From positions 310,001 to 374,000 of the forward strand of contig NZ_JBAVHX010000004.1 in the NCBI RefSeq assembly GCF_049686335.1: a DNA stretch of 64,000 bases, given 5' to 3'. The position numbers and the translations under genes are program-made. This DNA is from Buttiauxella sp049686335. Lineage in GTDB: Bacteria > Pseudomonadota > Gammaproteobacteria > Enterobacterales > Enterobacteriaceae. Below are positions 18,028 through 26,410 of the stretch, piece by piece. The notes under the pieces are model-generated. The model was not told the DNA's origin. It searched no databases and worked only from the letters and a program-made list of their open reading frames with translations. How positions within the stretch are numbered: position 1 is the stretch's first letter; each line of letters opens with the position of its first letter.

Positions 18028-18909
18028 TTATTTTTCCCAGCTAAAACGACGCGCCAATAACATCAAACCCTGTTCAAGTAGCAGCCCGACGACGCCGATA
18101 ATCACAATCGCGATCAGGATGTTTTCGACGTTGAGGTTGTTCCATTCGTTCCAGATCCAAAAACCGATACCCAGACCGCCGGTCAGCATTTCTGCGGCAA
18201 CAATCACCAACCAGGCGATGCCAATGGATAAACGCACGCCGGTTAATACCGCTGGCAGTACCGCCGGGAACAAAATTTTGCGCATCACCGTCCACTCGGA
18301 AAGCTTCAACACCCGCGCCACGTTGAGATAGTCGTCCGGGATGCGCTTCACACCTTCGGCGGTGTTAATCACTATCGGCCAGACAGAACAGATGAAAATG
18401 GTCCAGCCAGAAGCCGGTTCGGCCTTCTGGAAAAGCAGCAGACCAATCGGCAGCCAGGCGAGCGGGCTGACCGGGCGTAAGAGCGAGATAATCGGGTTAA
18501 ACATGCGGGCTAAGAAGGTAAAACGACCAATCAGGAAACCCGCCGGAATACCGACGATGGCTGCCAGACCGAAGCCAATAGCCACGCGCTGGAGTGAAGC
18601 CAGAATGTTCCAGCCAATCCCCTGGTCGTTAGGCCCGGCGTTATAGAATGGGTCAGAAAACAAGGTGATTGCCGAATCCAGCGTACTGAGCGGCGTCGGG
18701 AAACCTTTGCTATTGAGCGCGGCGATTTGCCAGGCCACCACCAGCAAACCCATACCGAGAACGGCGGGGATCAGGCGCTGAAACAGATTTAACGTTATCT
18801 GGCGCCATTGCGGTTTGCGGCGACGAACGATAACCGGCGGCAGTGTAATCACCTCACCCACGGGGGCGCTCAGTGCAGGCGCTGGCGGTTTTTGTGCAGG
18901 CGTGTTCAT
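18028..18909 (-). CDS. nasE: Nitrate ABC transporter permease NasE
   Basis: Inner-membrane permease of 293 aa. A proline-rich, positively charged cytoplasmic N-terminus (about 1-45) precedes about six membrane helices. The EAA-type loop that contacts NasD is seen around WTVMRKILFPAVLPAVLTG. The start at 18909 (MNTPAQKPP) is preferred because GGGG lies six bases upstream; an upstream in-frame extension would overlap nasF. It lies ten bases after nasF. Confidence 0.94.
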   Translation of the reverse strand: MNTPAQKPPAPALSAPVGEVITLPPVIVRRRKPQWRQITLNLFQRLIPAVLGMGLLVVAWQIAALNSKGFPTPLSTLDSAITLFSDPFYNAGPNDQGIGWNILASLQRVAIGFGLAAIVGIPAGFLIGRFTFLARMFNPIISLLRPVSPLAWLPIGLLLFQKAEPASGWTIFICSVWPIVINTAEGVKRIPDDYLNVARVLKLSEWTVMRKILFPAVLPAVLTGVRLSIGIAWLVIVAAEMLTGGLGIGFWIWNEWNNLNVENILIAIVIIGVVGLLLEQGLMLLARRFSWEK

Positions 18910-18919
18910 ATCATTCCCC

Positions 18920-20170
18920 TTAGCGTTTAATGGCAAAACTTGCGGCGTAAGCGGCAGGGTTGCTGCCGTTCCAGGTGCTTCCATCCATCAAAGTGCTGGT
19001 GCGCATCGGGCTCGCCGGAATAGCAACGTTGCCCACGGCAGTGGCCGCCTGCTGATAGATGTCGATACGGTTGATGCGTCTGGCGATGGCGAGGTAATCC
19101 GGATCGTGGTCCAGCAATCCCCAGCGGCGATGTTGGGTCAGGAACCACATGCCATCGGACAGCCATGGGAACGTCACTTCCCCGTCGCGGAAAAACTGCA
19201 TGCCGTGGTTGTCCTGCCATTTTTTGCCGATACCGTTGTCGTATTGCCCGAGCATGCGTCCGGTAAGATATTCAGTTTTGGTATTGAGATAAGCCCGTCC
19301 GGCAAGCACGCTGGCGGTTTCACGACGGTTATCGTCGCTTGCATCAATCCAGCGTGACGCCTCAAGGACGGCAGCGACTAATGCCCGCGCGGTATTTGGG
19401 TTTTGCTCCACCCACTCTCGACGCGTACCGAGAATTTTTTCCGGATGATCAGGCCAGATAGACTGTGAAGTGGCGGCGGTAAAACCGATGCCATTGCTGA
19501 TGGCACGTTGATTCCACGGCTCACCGACACAGAACCCCTGCATATTGCCGATACGCATGTTCATCACCATTTGCGGTGGCGGAACCACCACGGTGCGCAC
19601 ATCGTTGAAAGGGTTGATACCCGCCTGCGCCAGCCAGTAATAGAGCCACATCGCATGCGTGCCCGTCGGGAAGGTATGCGCGAAGGTCATGCTGCCTGGT
19701 GCCTGACTTGCCACCCACTTTTTCAGGCTTTCTCCGTCAGTCACACCCTGCTTTGCCAAATCCATAGAGAGCGAAATAGCCTGGCCGTTGTTGTTAAGCG
19801 TCATCAGGTTCGCCATCGACTGCTGCTTTCCGGCGATCCCTGACTCGAGGCCGTAGACCAGGCCGTATAAAACGTGGGCCGCATCCAGTTCACCGGAGAC
19901 CATTTTGTCGCGCACCGCCGCCCAACTCGCTTCTTTGATCGGCACAATCGAAATACCGTATTTTTTATCGAAGCCTTTTATGGCGGCCATCACCACCGAC
20001 GCGCAGTCGGTCAGCGGAATAAAACCGACTTTTACCGTGCTTTGCTCAGGGCGGTCGCTGCCCGCAGCCCGGACAGAATTCATCATGCCGGGCAGCAAAC
20101 AGGCACCGCCTAATGCGGCTCCAGCCTGCAGAAATCGACGGCGCGAGAGGGCTATGGGTGTGTTGCTCAT
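18920..20170 (-). CDS. nasF: Nitrate ABC transporter substrate-binding protein NasF
   Basis: Periplasmic nitrate/nitrite-binding protein of the NrtA type, 416 aa, first gene of the nas operon. A twin-arginine signal peptide is evident (SRRRFLQAGAALGGACLL), with likely cleavage near VRAAG. The mature part has the NrtA-like strings VGFIPLTDCASVVMA, FTFPTGTHAMWLYYWLA-like region and FCVGEPWNQRA. The ATG at 20170 is chosen because AGGA lies eight bases upstream; an alternative ATG three codons earlier overlaps that ribosome site. The mRNA leader carries the NasR antitermination elements. Confidence 0.94.
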   Translation of the reverse strand: MSNTPIALSRRRFLQAGAALGGACLLPGMMNSVRAAGSDRPEQSTVKVGFIPLTDCASVVMAAIKGFDKKYGISIVPIKEASWAAVRDKMVSGELDAAHVLYGLVYGLESGIAGKQQSMANLMTLNNNGQAISLSMDLAKQGVTDGESLKKWVASQAPGSMTFAHTFPTGTHAMWLYYWLAQAGINPFNDVRTVVVPPPQMVMNMRIGNMQGFCVGEPWNQRAISNGIGFTAATSQSIWPDHPEKILGTRREWVEQNPNTARALVAAVLEASRWIDASDDNRRETASVLAGRAYLNTKTEYLTGRMLGQYDNGIGKKWQDNHGMQFFRDGEVTFPWLSDGMWFLTQHRRWGLLDHDPDYLAIARRINRIDIYQQAATAVGNVAIPASPMRTSTLMDGSTWNGSNPAAYAASFAIKR

Positions 20171-20192
20171 CGGCTTCATCCTGATAAATGGG

Positions 20193-20237
20193 AAAAAAAA
20201 GCGCCCAACAATGTGGGTCAGCACATTGAAGGACGCC
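20193..20237 (-). terminator. nas leader terminator (NasR-controlled attenuator)
   Basis: On the minus strand, GCGtCCttCAATGTG pairs with CACATTGttGGgCGC, followed by eight T residues. It lies 23 bases upstream of the nasF ATG, between promoter and gene. In the Klebsiella nasF leader an equivalent terminator is overcome by NasR when nitrate or nitrite is present. Sequence and position both fit. Confidence 0.88.
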
Positions 20238-20244
20238 TTTGTCC

Positions 20245-20280
20245 TACCTGATCCGCACCGCCATTGGCGCAACTCAGGTA
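20245..20280 (-). promoter_or_regulatory. nas leader hairpin, predicted NasR (ANTAR) target
   Basis: On the minus strand TACCTGA pairs with TCAGGTA, and within it CGCC pairs with GGCG. It immediately precedes the leader terminator. This matches the '1:2' stem-loop of the Klebsiella nasF leader, which NasR binds to prevent termination. The exact loop fold is not computed. Confidence 0.75.
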
Positions 20281-20302
20281 AATTTAATCTTCACGGAATT
20301 AT

Positions 20303-20318
20303 TGCAACTCGCATGCCA
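20303..20318 (-). promoter_or_regulatory. Sigma-54 promoter of the nas operon
   Basis: On the minus strand TGGCAT-GCGAG-TTGCA gives the GG (-24) and GC (-12) elements with exact sigma-54 spacing. The predicted start point is near 20292, giving a leader of about 120 nt, similar to that reported for the Klebsiella nasF operon. Confidence 0.82.
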
Positions 20319-20392
20319 GGATTGCACAAGCCAGAACCAGCGGGGAATAAGGGTCGCTAACGACCTTGAAAGATCCCGGATAGCGGGATATT

Positions 20393-20409
20393 CGCACCAC
20401 AAAAATGCA
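20393..20409 (-). promoter_or_regulatory. NtrC-like enhancer site, proximal
   Basis: On the minus strand TGCATTTTTGTGGTGCG matches ten of the conserved positions of the NtrC palindrome TGCACCA-N3-TGGTGCA. It is centred about 109 bp upstream of the predicted sigma-54 start point, a usual enhancer distance. Confidence 0.65.
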
Positions 20410-20414
20410 CGAAA

Positions 20415-20431
20415 TGCCCACGCTTTGTGCA
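20415..20431 (-). promoter_or_regulatory. NtrC-like enhancer site, distal
   Basis: On the minus strand TGCACAAAGCGTGGGCA resembles the 17-bp NtrC consensus, about two helical turns (22 bp) from the proximal copy. It abuts the nasR stop codon at 20433. A tandem pair with this spacing is typical of NtrC enhancers. Confidence 0.6.
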
Positions 20432-20432
20432 A

Positions 20433-21647
20433 CTACTCCTTAGTGGGTAACTGCCAGAGATCAGCCACCGAGATCATCGCGCTGGCGACTTCGACCATGC
20501 GTTTATTCTGGTTCATCGCCATTTTACGCAGCGCCTGCCAGGCTTGTTCTTCGCTATACCCCTGATGGCGGATTAATAACGCTTTGGCTTTCTCGATGGC
20601 TTTACGTTCCTCAAGTGTTGCCTGTAGTGACGCCAGTTGCTGTGCCATGCTTTCGAGTTGCTGGGCTTGCTGGCGGACCAGCGCCAGCAGATGCCTGTCG
20701 AGATAGCGTTCAGTTTCAAAACCTTCTTTGCCAGAAACCCAACTGGCCATGTCGTGTTCGTCCAGCTCCGTTTGCTGTAACACCTGCCCAAGCGCCTGTT
20801 GCGCCTGAGCCATCACCACGTCAATCAATGCATCTTCCACTTCTTTCAAGGCATCCATTCTGCGGGTTAACAACGCAAACCAGCGCAATGCTCGCTGCGG
20901 TTCGTCACCGTCGCGGGTCAGGCGTGTGCAGGCCAGCCGCCGCAACTGCTCGGTTTCACGGCAAGGCTCGCCATACGCCTGGAATTGCAAGCGCAACGGC
21001 TCATCAGTCATGCTACAAAACGCATCAAAACAGTGTTGCTGGCTATCGATGCGGTCGACCAGTTGCTGACGCAACGCTTCGCTAAATTCCCCCAGCGTGA
21101 AGCCGAGCGCACCAATTGCCCGCTCTTGCCCTGCCAGCTCTTTACCCTGCATAAAACTGAACAGCGCTGCCAGGCTACGCGCCACGTCAGCGTCATCGAC
21201 CACGTTACTGGTTTCGGGAACGATACTCAGCAGGTGGCGCAGCGTGATGTTGAACTGTTCCATCGCTTGCAAAGGTTGTATGTGAAGCCCGGCAATTTCT
21301 ACCCGCAGCGCGGGTAAACGTTCGAGATAATGAAGCGCACACGCAAGGCTCACCAGTAGCGCGCTACCGGGCAGATAGTTCGGGTCAGTAATCGCGTGTT
21401 TGAATAGCGCTAATTCACGGTCGACTTCCCCGGCGCAGCGTGAGCGCTCAGGGGAAAAAAGCCGGCCTGACGAACACAACCAGATGTTGGAAGCCCCTCG
21501 CTCACGCTGTAGCATATGCGCGAGCCTGGCTATCCGCGCGGTGAGTTGCCCGATTTGTAAGATGTCCTGCAACTGTTCACGCCCGCGAGTGCGAGCCGCC
21601 ATTAAAAAGTCACGGGCGGTGGGATTCACGGTGACGGTGGCCTTCAT
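20433..21647 (-). CDS. nasR: Nitrate/nitrite-responsive antiterminator NasR
   Basis: Cytoplasmic regulator of 404 aa with an N-terminal NIT nitrate/nitrite-sensing domain (about 40-290; LAHMLQRERGASNIWL is characteristic). A C-terminal ANTAR RNA-binding domain follows (about 335-400; LEERKAIEKAKALLIRHQGYSEEQAW). It binds the nasF leader and prevents termination when nitrate or nitrite is present. The start is ATG 21647, after AGGAG. It lies directly upstream of the nas promoter in the same orientation and is divergent from ychN. Confidence 0.94.
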   Translation of the reverse strand: MKATVTVNPTARDFLMAARTRGREQLQDILQIGQLTARIARLAHMLQRERGASNIWLCSSGRLFSPERSRCAGEVDRELALFKHAITDPNYLPGSALLVSLACALHYLERLPALRVEIAGLHIQPLQAMEQFNITLRHLLSIVPETSNVVDDADVARSLAALFSFMQGKELAGQERAIGALGFTLGEFSEALRQQLVDRIDSQQHCFDAFCSMTDEPLRLQFQAYGEPCRETEQLRRLACTRLTRDGDEPQRALRWFALLTRRMDALKEVEDALIDVVMAQAQQALGQVLQQTELDEHDMASWVSGKEGFETERYLDRHLLALVRQQAQQLESMAQQLASLQATLEERKAIEKAKALLIRHQGYSEEQAWQALRKMAMNQNKRMVEVASAMISVADLWQLPTKE

Positions 21648-21728
21648 AAAACGCTCCTGAACGGCAAGTCATGCATCTGTACCAACAGATAAGCAAAAGT
21701 CGTGCCTTCAGGTGCCCGGGAGAGAAAA

Positions 21729-22082
21729 ATGCAAAAGATGGTAATTATTGCTAACGGAGCTGCTTACGGCAGTGAATCTTTGTTCAACAGTCTGCGTCTG
21801 GCGATTGCCCTTTGCGACCAGCAGCCACAGCCGGAAGTGAAAGTGTTTTTAATGTCTGATGCGGTGACAGCCGGTTTGCGCGGCCAGAAACCCGCTGAGG
21901 GTTACAACATCCAGCAAATGCTTGAGATCCTGACGGCGCAAAATGTCCCGGTGAAACTGTGCAAGACCTGCGCTGATGGGCGTGGTATCTCGTCGCTGCC
22001 GTTGGTCGAAGGGGTCGAAATTGGCACACTGGTGGAATTAGCAGAATGGACGCTCAGCGCTGATAAAGTCCTCACCTTCTGA
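21729..22082 (+). CDS. ychN: DsrE-fold protein YchN
   Basis: Small cytoplasmic protein of 117 aa, nearly the same as E. coli YchN, a hexameric DsrE/TusD-like fold whose function is unsettled. The segments FLMSDAVTAGLRGQKP and the Cys pair in KLCKTCADGRG are conserved and may relate to sulfur or redox chemistry. The start MQKMVI at 21729 equals the E. coli start; an in-frame upstream ATG at 21702 would add nine residues not found in the family. Confidence 0.92.
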   Translation: MQKMVIIANGAAYGSESLFNSLRLAIALCDQQPQPEVKVFLMSDAVTAGLRGQKPAEGYNIQQMLEILTAQNVPVKLCKTCADGRGISSLPLVEGVEIGTLVELAEWTLSADKVLTF

Positions 22083-22317
22083 TACCAAATTTAATGATGC
22101 CATGAGGCAGATTTTTAGTATTAAAAATCACCCGCTAAATGGTTTTAGAAACTTCTCCACTAAAGTTTAATCGTTACGGCATTTTTTGATCAAAGTCAGC
22201 ATTTGTGACCGTCGTGTCTGGTGTTATGCATAAAGTGTGATTTGTGAAGGCCGTCACTTATCGCGAGAAATGCGGCGGCATACGTGCCTAACTTTGATGT
22301 GATAGCGGAGTATAAAA

Positions 22318-22563
22318 ATGCCAGTAGTGAAAGCCAGTCTGCACCTTTTTGGCGGCGATACCGTGGTGGTTCGCTGTTCTGATAATTGCCATATTCATTT
22401 GATGAGCGAGACCCGCTCTTCGGGTAAACCTCAGGCCGATATTCTAAGCGTGGAAGATAAGCAGTCGGCGTATTTGACGGTGCCGTATAGCGGGACGTGG
22501 AAGGTGTTGATTGACAGTCATAGCCAGTCGCTTGAGCATTCAATCAGTTATGTTGCGGCATAA
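22318..22563 (+). CDS. DUF1883-like small protein
   Basis: Protein of 81 aa with no signal peptide and no membrane segment, predicted to be all beta-strand. The pattern HLFGGDTVVVRC, then VPYSGTWKVLIDS, fits the DUF1883 family, whose function is not known. ATG at 22318 has GGAG nine bases upstream. The 235-bp gap before it is AT-rich and holds no other gene; the gene seems to be transcribed alone. It faces chaC. Confidence 0.7.
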   Translation: MPVVKASLHLFGGDTVVVRCSDNCHIHLMSETRSSGKPQADILSVEDKQSAYLTVPYSGTWKVLIDSHSQSLEHSISYVAA

Positions 22564-22636
22564 CATATAAATTCCGGCCCTCGACAAGAAGGCCGGAATA
22601 CGCTTTAAGCAAATTCAAGTTTAAGCAAATTTAGCT

Positions 22637-23329
22637 TCAGGCAAATCCAGGTTGTAACCCTTCATCATCTTTCGGCTGTAGCCAGGCCCGAACTTTATTC
22701 ACCAGTTCATCAAGACAATCATCGTGCATTCCACGCTTGATGAGTTCTTGTTCCAGTGAAAAAAGATACTGCGCGTTCGTGCCCAAAGGGCCGCTTGCGG
22801 CGGCGATTAATGGGGCAATCACCTCTGCCCGGGTATCGGATTCATAGAGCGGATGGCGTGGGTCCATGATAAACACCAGCGCATTCACCACTCGTCCATC
22901 ATCCAGTTCCAGTTTGCACCAGGTGGGTAAGTAACAGCCGGTGATCATTTCACGCTTCCACACCAGCGTCAGTTCGTCCTGAAGCATCGCTTCAGGTAGA
23001 CGATACGCAAGGCCGGTAGTACGCCCACCCTCTTTGAGCGCCAGCATGCGTCCTGGCTGGCAAGCGGTGCCGCGCCCTGCTGTTAAACGTAAACAAAATG
23101 CGCGATGCCAGCCAACGAGCGTGCCCGCGGCTGAATCTTCATATTCGAATGCCGGGTTCCACATCAGGGACCCATAGCCAAATATCCAGACAGGACTGCT
23201 ATCGGGACGACAGGCGAGCGTTGCGGCGAGTGAAGCCGAGCGCTGCTCAGGGGTCCACAACAACGATTCCTCAATGGAACCAAAAGCTGTCTTACAATCC
23301 GCTTTCATTAAGAAATCACGTGTTAACAC
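22637..23329 (-). CDS. chaC: Glutathione-specific gamma-glutamylcyclotransferase ChaC
   Basis: Cytoplasmic enzyme of 230 aa that splits glutathione to 5-oxoproline and Cys-Gly. The substrate-binding loop VWIFGYGSLMWNP is present, and the sequence follows E. coli ChaC throughout. A GTG start at 23329 is chosen because GGAGG lies seven bases upstream and LTRDFLM matches the family N-terminus. It produces 5-oxoproline, which is of interest beside the DUF969/DUF979 genes further right. Confidence 0.93.
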   Translation of the reverse strand: MLTRDFLMKADCKTAFGSIEESLLWTPEQRSASLAATLACRPDSSPVWIFGYGSLMWNPAFEYEDSAAGTLVGWHRAFCLRLTAGRGTACQPGRMLALKEGGRTTGLAYRLPEAMLQDELTLVWKREMITGCYLPTWCKLELDDGRVVNALVFIMDPRHPLYESDTRAEVIAPLIAAASGPLGTNAQYLFSLEQELIKRGMHDDCLDELVNKVRAWLQPKDDEGLQPGFA

Positions 23330-23609
23330 GATACACCTCCGCCACTGCAAACTTCCGTGTGATTACGTCAGATACGCCTTCCGGGCTTTTTAAATTCTGA
23401 ATAACCAAAATAAATCGAGTTGCCGCTAAAACTCCTGCATGTCGAAATATCCCGGTTATTAATAGAGCAACATATCTCTGAACATAAGCAATTAGCAGGA
23501 CGCTGGCAAGTTTGATGACGATCACAAAATCGTGAAAATGTCATATTAACTTGCCATACTGAGGAGGATTGCGGGGTTTGAATATGATTATCAATACATT
23601 ATGTAAGGT

Positions 23610-23840
23610 TTACTTTTTCTTGTGCCATTTGTCATCTTCACCCTTTTGATAGCCATGCTTCACTGCCGCCCAGGCCACTTTATGCGCGGTTTCTTCGCGA
23701 CTGGCATCATCACGGCGATCTTCTTTATCTTTGTACTCATCCCAGGCGCTGTTAAACGCCTCTTTATAGATATCCTGGGCATGAGCAGGCAGGACATTTT
23801 GCACACTTTCAGGCAGGTCGCTTCGGCTGTTGTAGGGCAT
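23610..23840 (-). CDS. chaB: ChaB, putative regulator of ChaA
   Basis: Protein of 76 aa matching E. coli ChaB in length and sequence (LPESVQNVLPAHAQDIYKEAFNSAW; DDASREETAHKVAWAAVKH). It is a small helical, highly charged cytoplasmic protein, suggested to modulate the ChaA antiporter. It is divergent from chaA and about 280 bp from chaC; that gap contains no convincing gene. Confidence 0.93.
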   Translation of the reverse strand: MPYNSRSDLPESVQNVLPAHAQDIYKEAFNSAWDEYKDKEDRRDDASREETAHKVAWAAVKHGYQKGEDDKWHKKK

Positions 23841-24121
23841 TACGTCACCTTTTAGTGGGGTAAAACTTAAGTGTGAGTCAACATGCCCATTTTTGCCTGA
23901 AAATTTAGATAATTGCGTTTACCAGATAAGTATCTTTATGTTTTACCTTGCTTAATCTCACTAAACACGCATTTATAAACATCAGAAATACTATGGCTAT
24001 ATAAGCGGTAAAACTGAGTAAATTTCCGCAGAAAACCCATATTGTTTGCTATTTTAACGGGGTTTTACTGTCCGACTATAATGAATAAATGGCTTAACGC
24101 CTCTGGATATGGAGAAGTACA

Positions 24122-25225
24122 TTGACCAAAACACAACATGAGGCGGTGAAAACCCGTCATAAGGAGAGTTCCCTCATTTTCCCGCTTTTAGCGCTGGCTG
24201 TTCTGGCGGTATGGGGAGGGAGCCAGTCTTTACCAGCGGTTATTGGGATCAACATTCTGGCCCTGGTGGGCATTTTAAGTAGCGCCTTTAGCGTAGTCCG
24301 TCACGCCGACGTGCTTGCGCACCGTTTAGGTGAACCCTTCGGTTCCCTGATTCTGAGCCTTTCTGTCGTTATTCTTGAAGTCAGCCTGATTTCCGCATTG
24401 ATGGCGACCGGAGATGCCGCACCTACGCTGATGCGTGACACGCTCTATTCCATCATCATGATTGTGACGGGCGGACTGGTAGGTTTCTCATTGCTGTTGG
24501 GTGGCCGGAAATTCGCCACGCAATATATGAATCTGTTCGGCATCAAACAGTATTTGATTGCCCTGTTCCCGCTGGCGGTCATCGTCCTGGTGTTACCGAC
24601 GGCGCTGCCCGCAGGTAACTTTAGTACCGGCCAGGCGTTAATGGCGGCGGCGATTTCAGCGGCGATGTACGGCGTGTTCTTATTAATTCAAACCAGAACG
24701 CACCAGAGCCTGTTCGTTTATGAGCATGAAGATGAGGCTGACGACGACGACCCACACCATGGTAAACCGTCGGCGCATAGCAGCACCTGGCACTCCATCT
24801 GGTTAATCGTGCATCTGGTGGCGGTTATTGCGGTCACTAAAATGAACGCCGGCCCTCTGGAGTCACTGCTTACGACACTGAATGCGCCTGCGCAATTTAC
24901 CGGCTTCCTTGTGGCATTGCTGATCCTCTCGCCTGAAGGTCTGGGCGCGTTGAAAGCGGTGTTGAGCAATCAGGTTCAGCGGGCAATGAATCTGTTCTTT
25001 GGCTCGGTGCTGGCGACCATCTCACTGACGGTTCCTGCGGTGACGCTTATCGCGATGTTGACCAACAACGACCTGACCTTTGGCTTAGGGATGCCGGAAC
25101 TGGTGGTGATGTTGACCTCATTAGTGTTGTGCCAGATTTCGTTTTCCACCGGGCGCACCAATGTGCTCAACGGTACCGCGCACCTTGCGTTGTTTGCCGC
25201 TTATTTGATGACGATATTTGCCTGA
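24122..25225 (+). CDS. chaA: Ca2+(Na+/K+)/H+ antiporter ChaA
   Basis: Inner-membrane antiporter of the CaCA family, 367 aa, about 11 helices. The two conserved alpha-repeat segments are LSLSVVILEVSLISALM and ILSPEGLGALKAV. The acidic central loop (EHEDEADDDDPHHGK) lies between the halves, as in E. coli. No in-frame ATG exists near the start; TTG at 24122 with GGAG upstream aligns with the known N-terminus (EAVKTRHKE). Confidence 0.93.
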   Translation: MTKTQHEAVKTRHKESSLIFPLLALAVLAVWGGSQSLPAVIGINILALVGILSSAFSVVRHADVLAHRLGEPFGSLILSLSVVILEVSLISALMATGDAAPTLMRDTLYSIIMIVTGGLVGFSLLLGGRKFATQYMNLFGIKQYLIALFPLAVIVLVLPTALPAGNFSTGQALMAAAISAAMYGVFLLIQTRTHQSLFVYEHEDEADDDDPHHGKPSAHSSTWHSIWLIVHLVAVIAVTKMNAGPLESLLTTLNAPAQFTGFLVALLILSPEGLGALKAVLSNQVQRAMNLFFGSVLATISLTVPAVTLIAMLTNNDLTFGLGMPELVVMLTSLVLCQISFSTGRTNVLNGTAHLALFAAYLMTIFA

Positions 25226-25243
25226 TTTTACCCCTCACAACAG

Positions 25244-25263
25244 CCCTCTCCTTAGGGAGAGGG
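25244..25263 (+). terminator. Hairpin after chaA
   Basis: CCCTCTCC pairs with GGAGAGGG-type bases across a short loop, 19 bases past the chaA stop. No T-run follows, so this may be a transcript-end stabilising hairpin or a remnant of a dispersed CCCTCTCC repeat rather than a true intrinsic terminator. Confidence 0.4.
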
Positions 25264-25478
25264 AGTGAACATGAACCTTTTATTGGTGCCCCCGGCAGCG
25301 AAGGTGCCAACAAACATTCTCGCAAATATCCCCCGATGCAAACCTAATGATATTTCCTTTTTTTATTCCATTCAGTTACGCAATATTATCCTTCTTAAGA
25401 AATGATTAAGTAATTGCTGCTGCCTTTCTCTGTTATATTTTCGCATCATTTCGTTCAAAATCTTGCCACGAGGGAATA

Positions 25479-26207
25479 ATGTTTTTCAGAAAAAAATCAG
25501 GAATTGAATTCATAAAAAAGCAAAACATTGAATATCTATCGGGAAATAAAGAGAAAATACTTAACAGATGGCACTCCTTACCGAAAAATTATGTTCTGGT
25601 CCATACTTTTGAAGGAACAGACAGTCCATTTTGTCAGCACCGCGCCGAGTCCCTGATAAGCAGTTGGGACATTATGAGTGCCTCGCTAGTGGATTTAAAC
25701 GACATAAAACCCCTGTCCAAAACTTCTCCACGTTATACCGGCATGTATCGTACCACAGCATTAGTCCTCGATGTCCCGGTACAAAATATTCTTGGTATGC
25801 ATCCGACAGACATCTATTTTCCTAATCACATCGGCCGTGAGAATGATAGCCCAACGGGAAGAGTCGTGGATGCTTCAGCGCTTAGCCGGGCGATATATCA
25901 TGGAGAAGGGAAAGAGGGTCGTCGCTATGAAGGTGGGTATCAAAAACTGCTGACGCCTGAAGCTCTGCTTTTAGAGGATAAAGCCGTTCGCCGCATCGAT
26001 TCACATAATGAGATTCTCATTATTGGCCGTCCAGGCGTTAAATTATATGCGGCTCTGCCGGCAACACAAATTATCCGGGTACGAAAAATAATCGTGGCGG
26101 AAAAAATAAAATCTGACGACGACATGTATGATTTATATGCAGACGCACCTAATGAAATAGCTGCAAAAGCAGCAGAAATCAATGGGATAATATACGAAAC
26201 TATTTAG
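25479..26207 (+). CDS. Orphan hypothetical protein, 242 aa
   Basis: I do not recognise this protein. It has a clear ribosome site (GAGGGA six bases before ATG) and a full-length frame. Its AT-rich, Lys/Ile/Asn-rich composition is unlike its neighbours and suggests transfer. There is no signal peptide or membrane segment. Predicted mixed alpha/beta strings include LVLDVPVQNILG, YFPNHIG and, near residue 180, HNEILIIGRPGVKLY. The last loosely resembles the Glu-containing strand of ADP-ribosyltransferase folds, but this is only a visual resemblance. It sits between chaA and kdsA, where E. coli K-12 carries the ldr toxin loci, so the spot is variable between species. Confidence 0.6.
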   Translation: MFFRKKSGIEFIKKQNIEYLSGNKEKILNRWHSLPKNYVLVHTFEGTDSPFCQHRAESLISSWDIMSASLVDLNDIKPLSKTSPRYTGMYRTTALVLDVPVQNILGMHPTDIYFPNHIGRENDSPTGRVVDASALSRAIYHGEGKEGRRYEGGYQKLLTPEALLLEDKAVRRIDSHNEILIIGRPGVKLYAALPATQIIRVRKIIVAEKIKSDDDMYDLYADAPNEIAAKAAEINGIIYETI

Positions 26208-26365
26208 TGCTCTAAATATATTAATACTTTAGGATATAATTTACGTCTTTTGTTTAAAAAGCACAAAAACCGAAATTCGTTATATTTTGGCAGAATAAAA
26301 AATCATTCTGGAACAACGCAAAAATATATTTTACAGCTTTGAACAGTAGATTAGTCACCCTGCAG

Positions 26366-26396
26366 AAGCCCTTATCGTGTGATAAGGGCTTTTTAT
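26366..26396 (+). terminator. Intrinsic terminator between the orphan gene and kdsA
   Basis: AAGCCCTTATC pairs with GATAAGGGCTT around GTGT, followed by TTTATTT on the plus strand. It lies about 160 bases past the orphan gene and 15 bases past the kdsA stop on the other strand. It may act for both, with the better T-run on the plus side. Confidence 0.7.
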
Positions 26397-26410
26397 TTGG
26401 TATCAAATAC

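Noticed and set aside
20238..20300. A riboswitch in the nas leader
   Set aside because: The hairpins fit protein-directed (NasR) antitermination and no known metabolite aptamer was recognised.
22196..22543. 115-codon frame antisense to the DUF1883-like gene
   Set aside because: The plus-strand frame has a good ribosome site and a family-like pattern; this one has neither.
23316..23525. Small hydrophobic frame upstream of chaC
   Set aside because: It overlaps the chaC start and its ribosome site; no initiation signal of its own.
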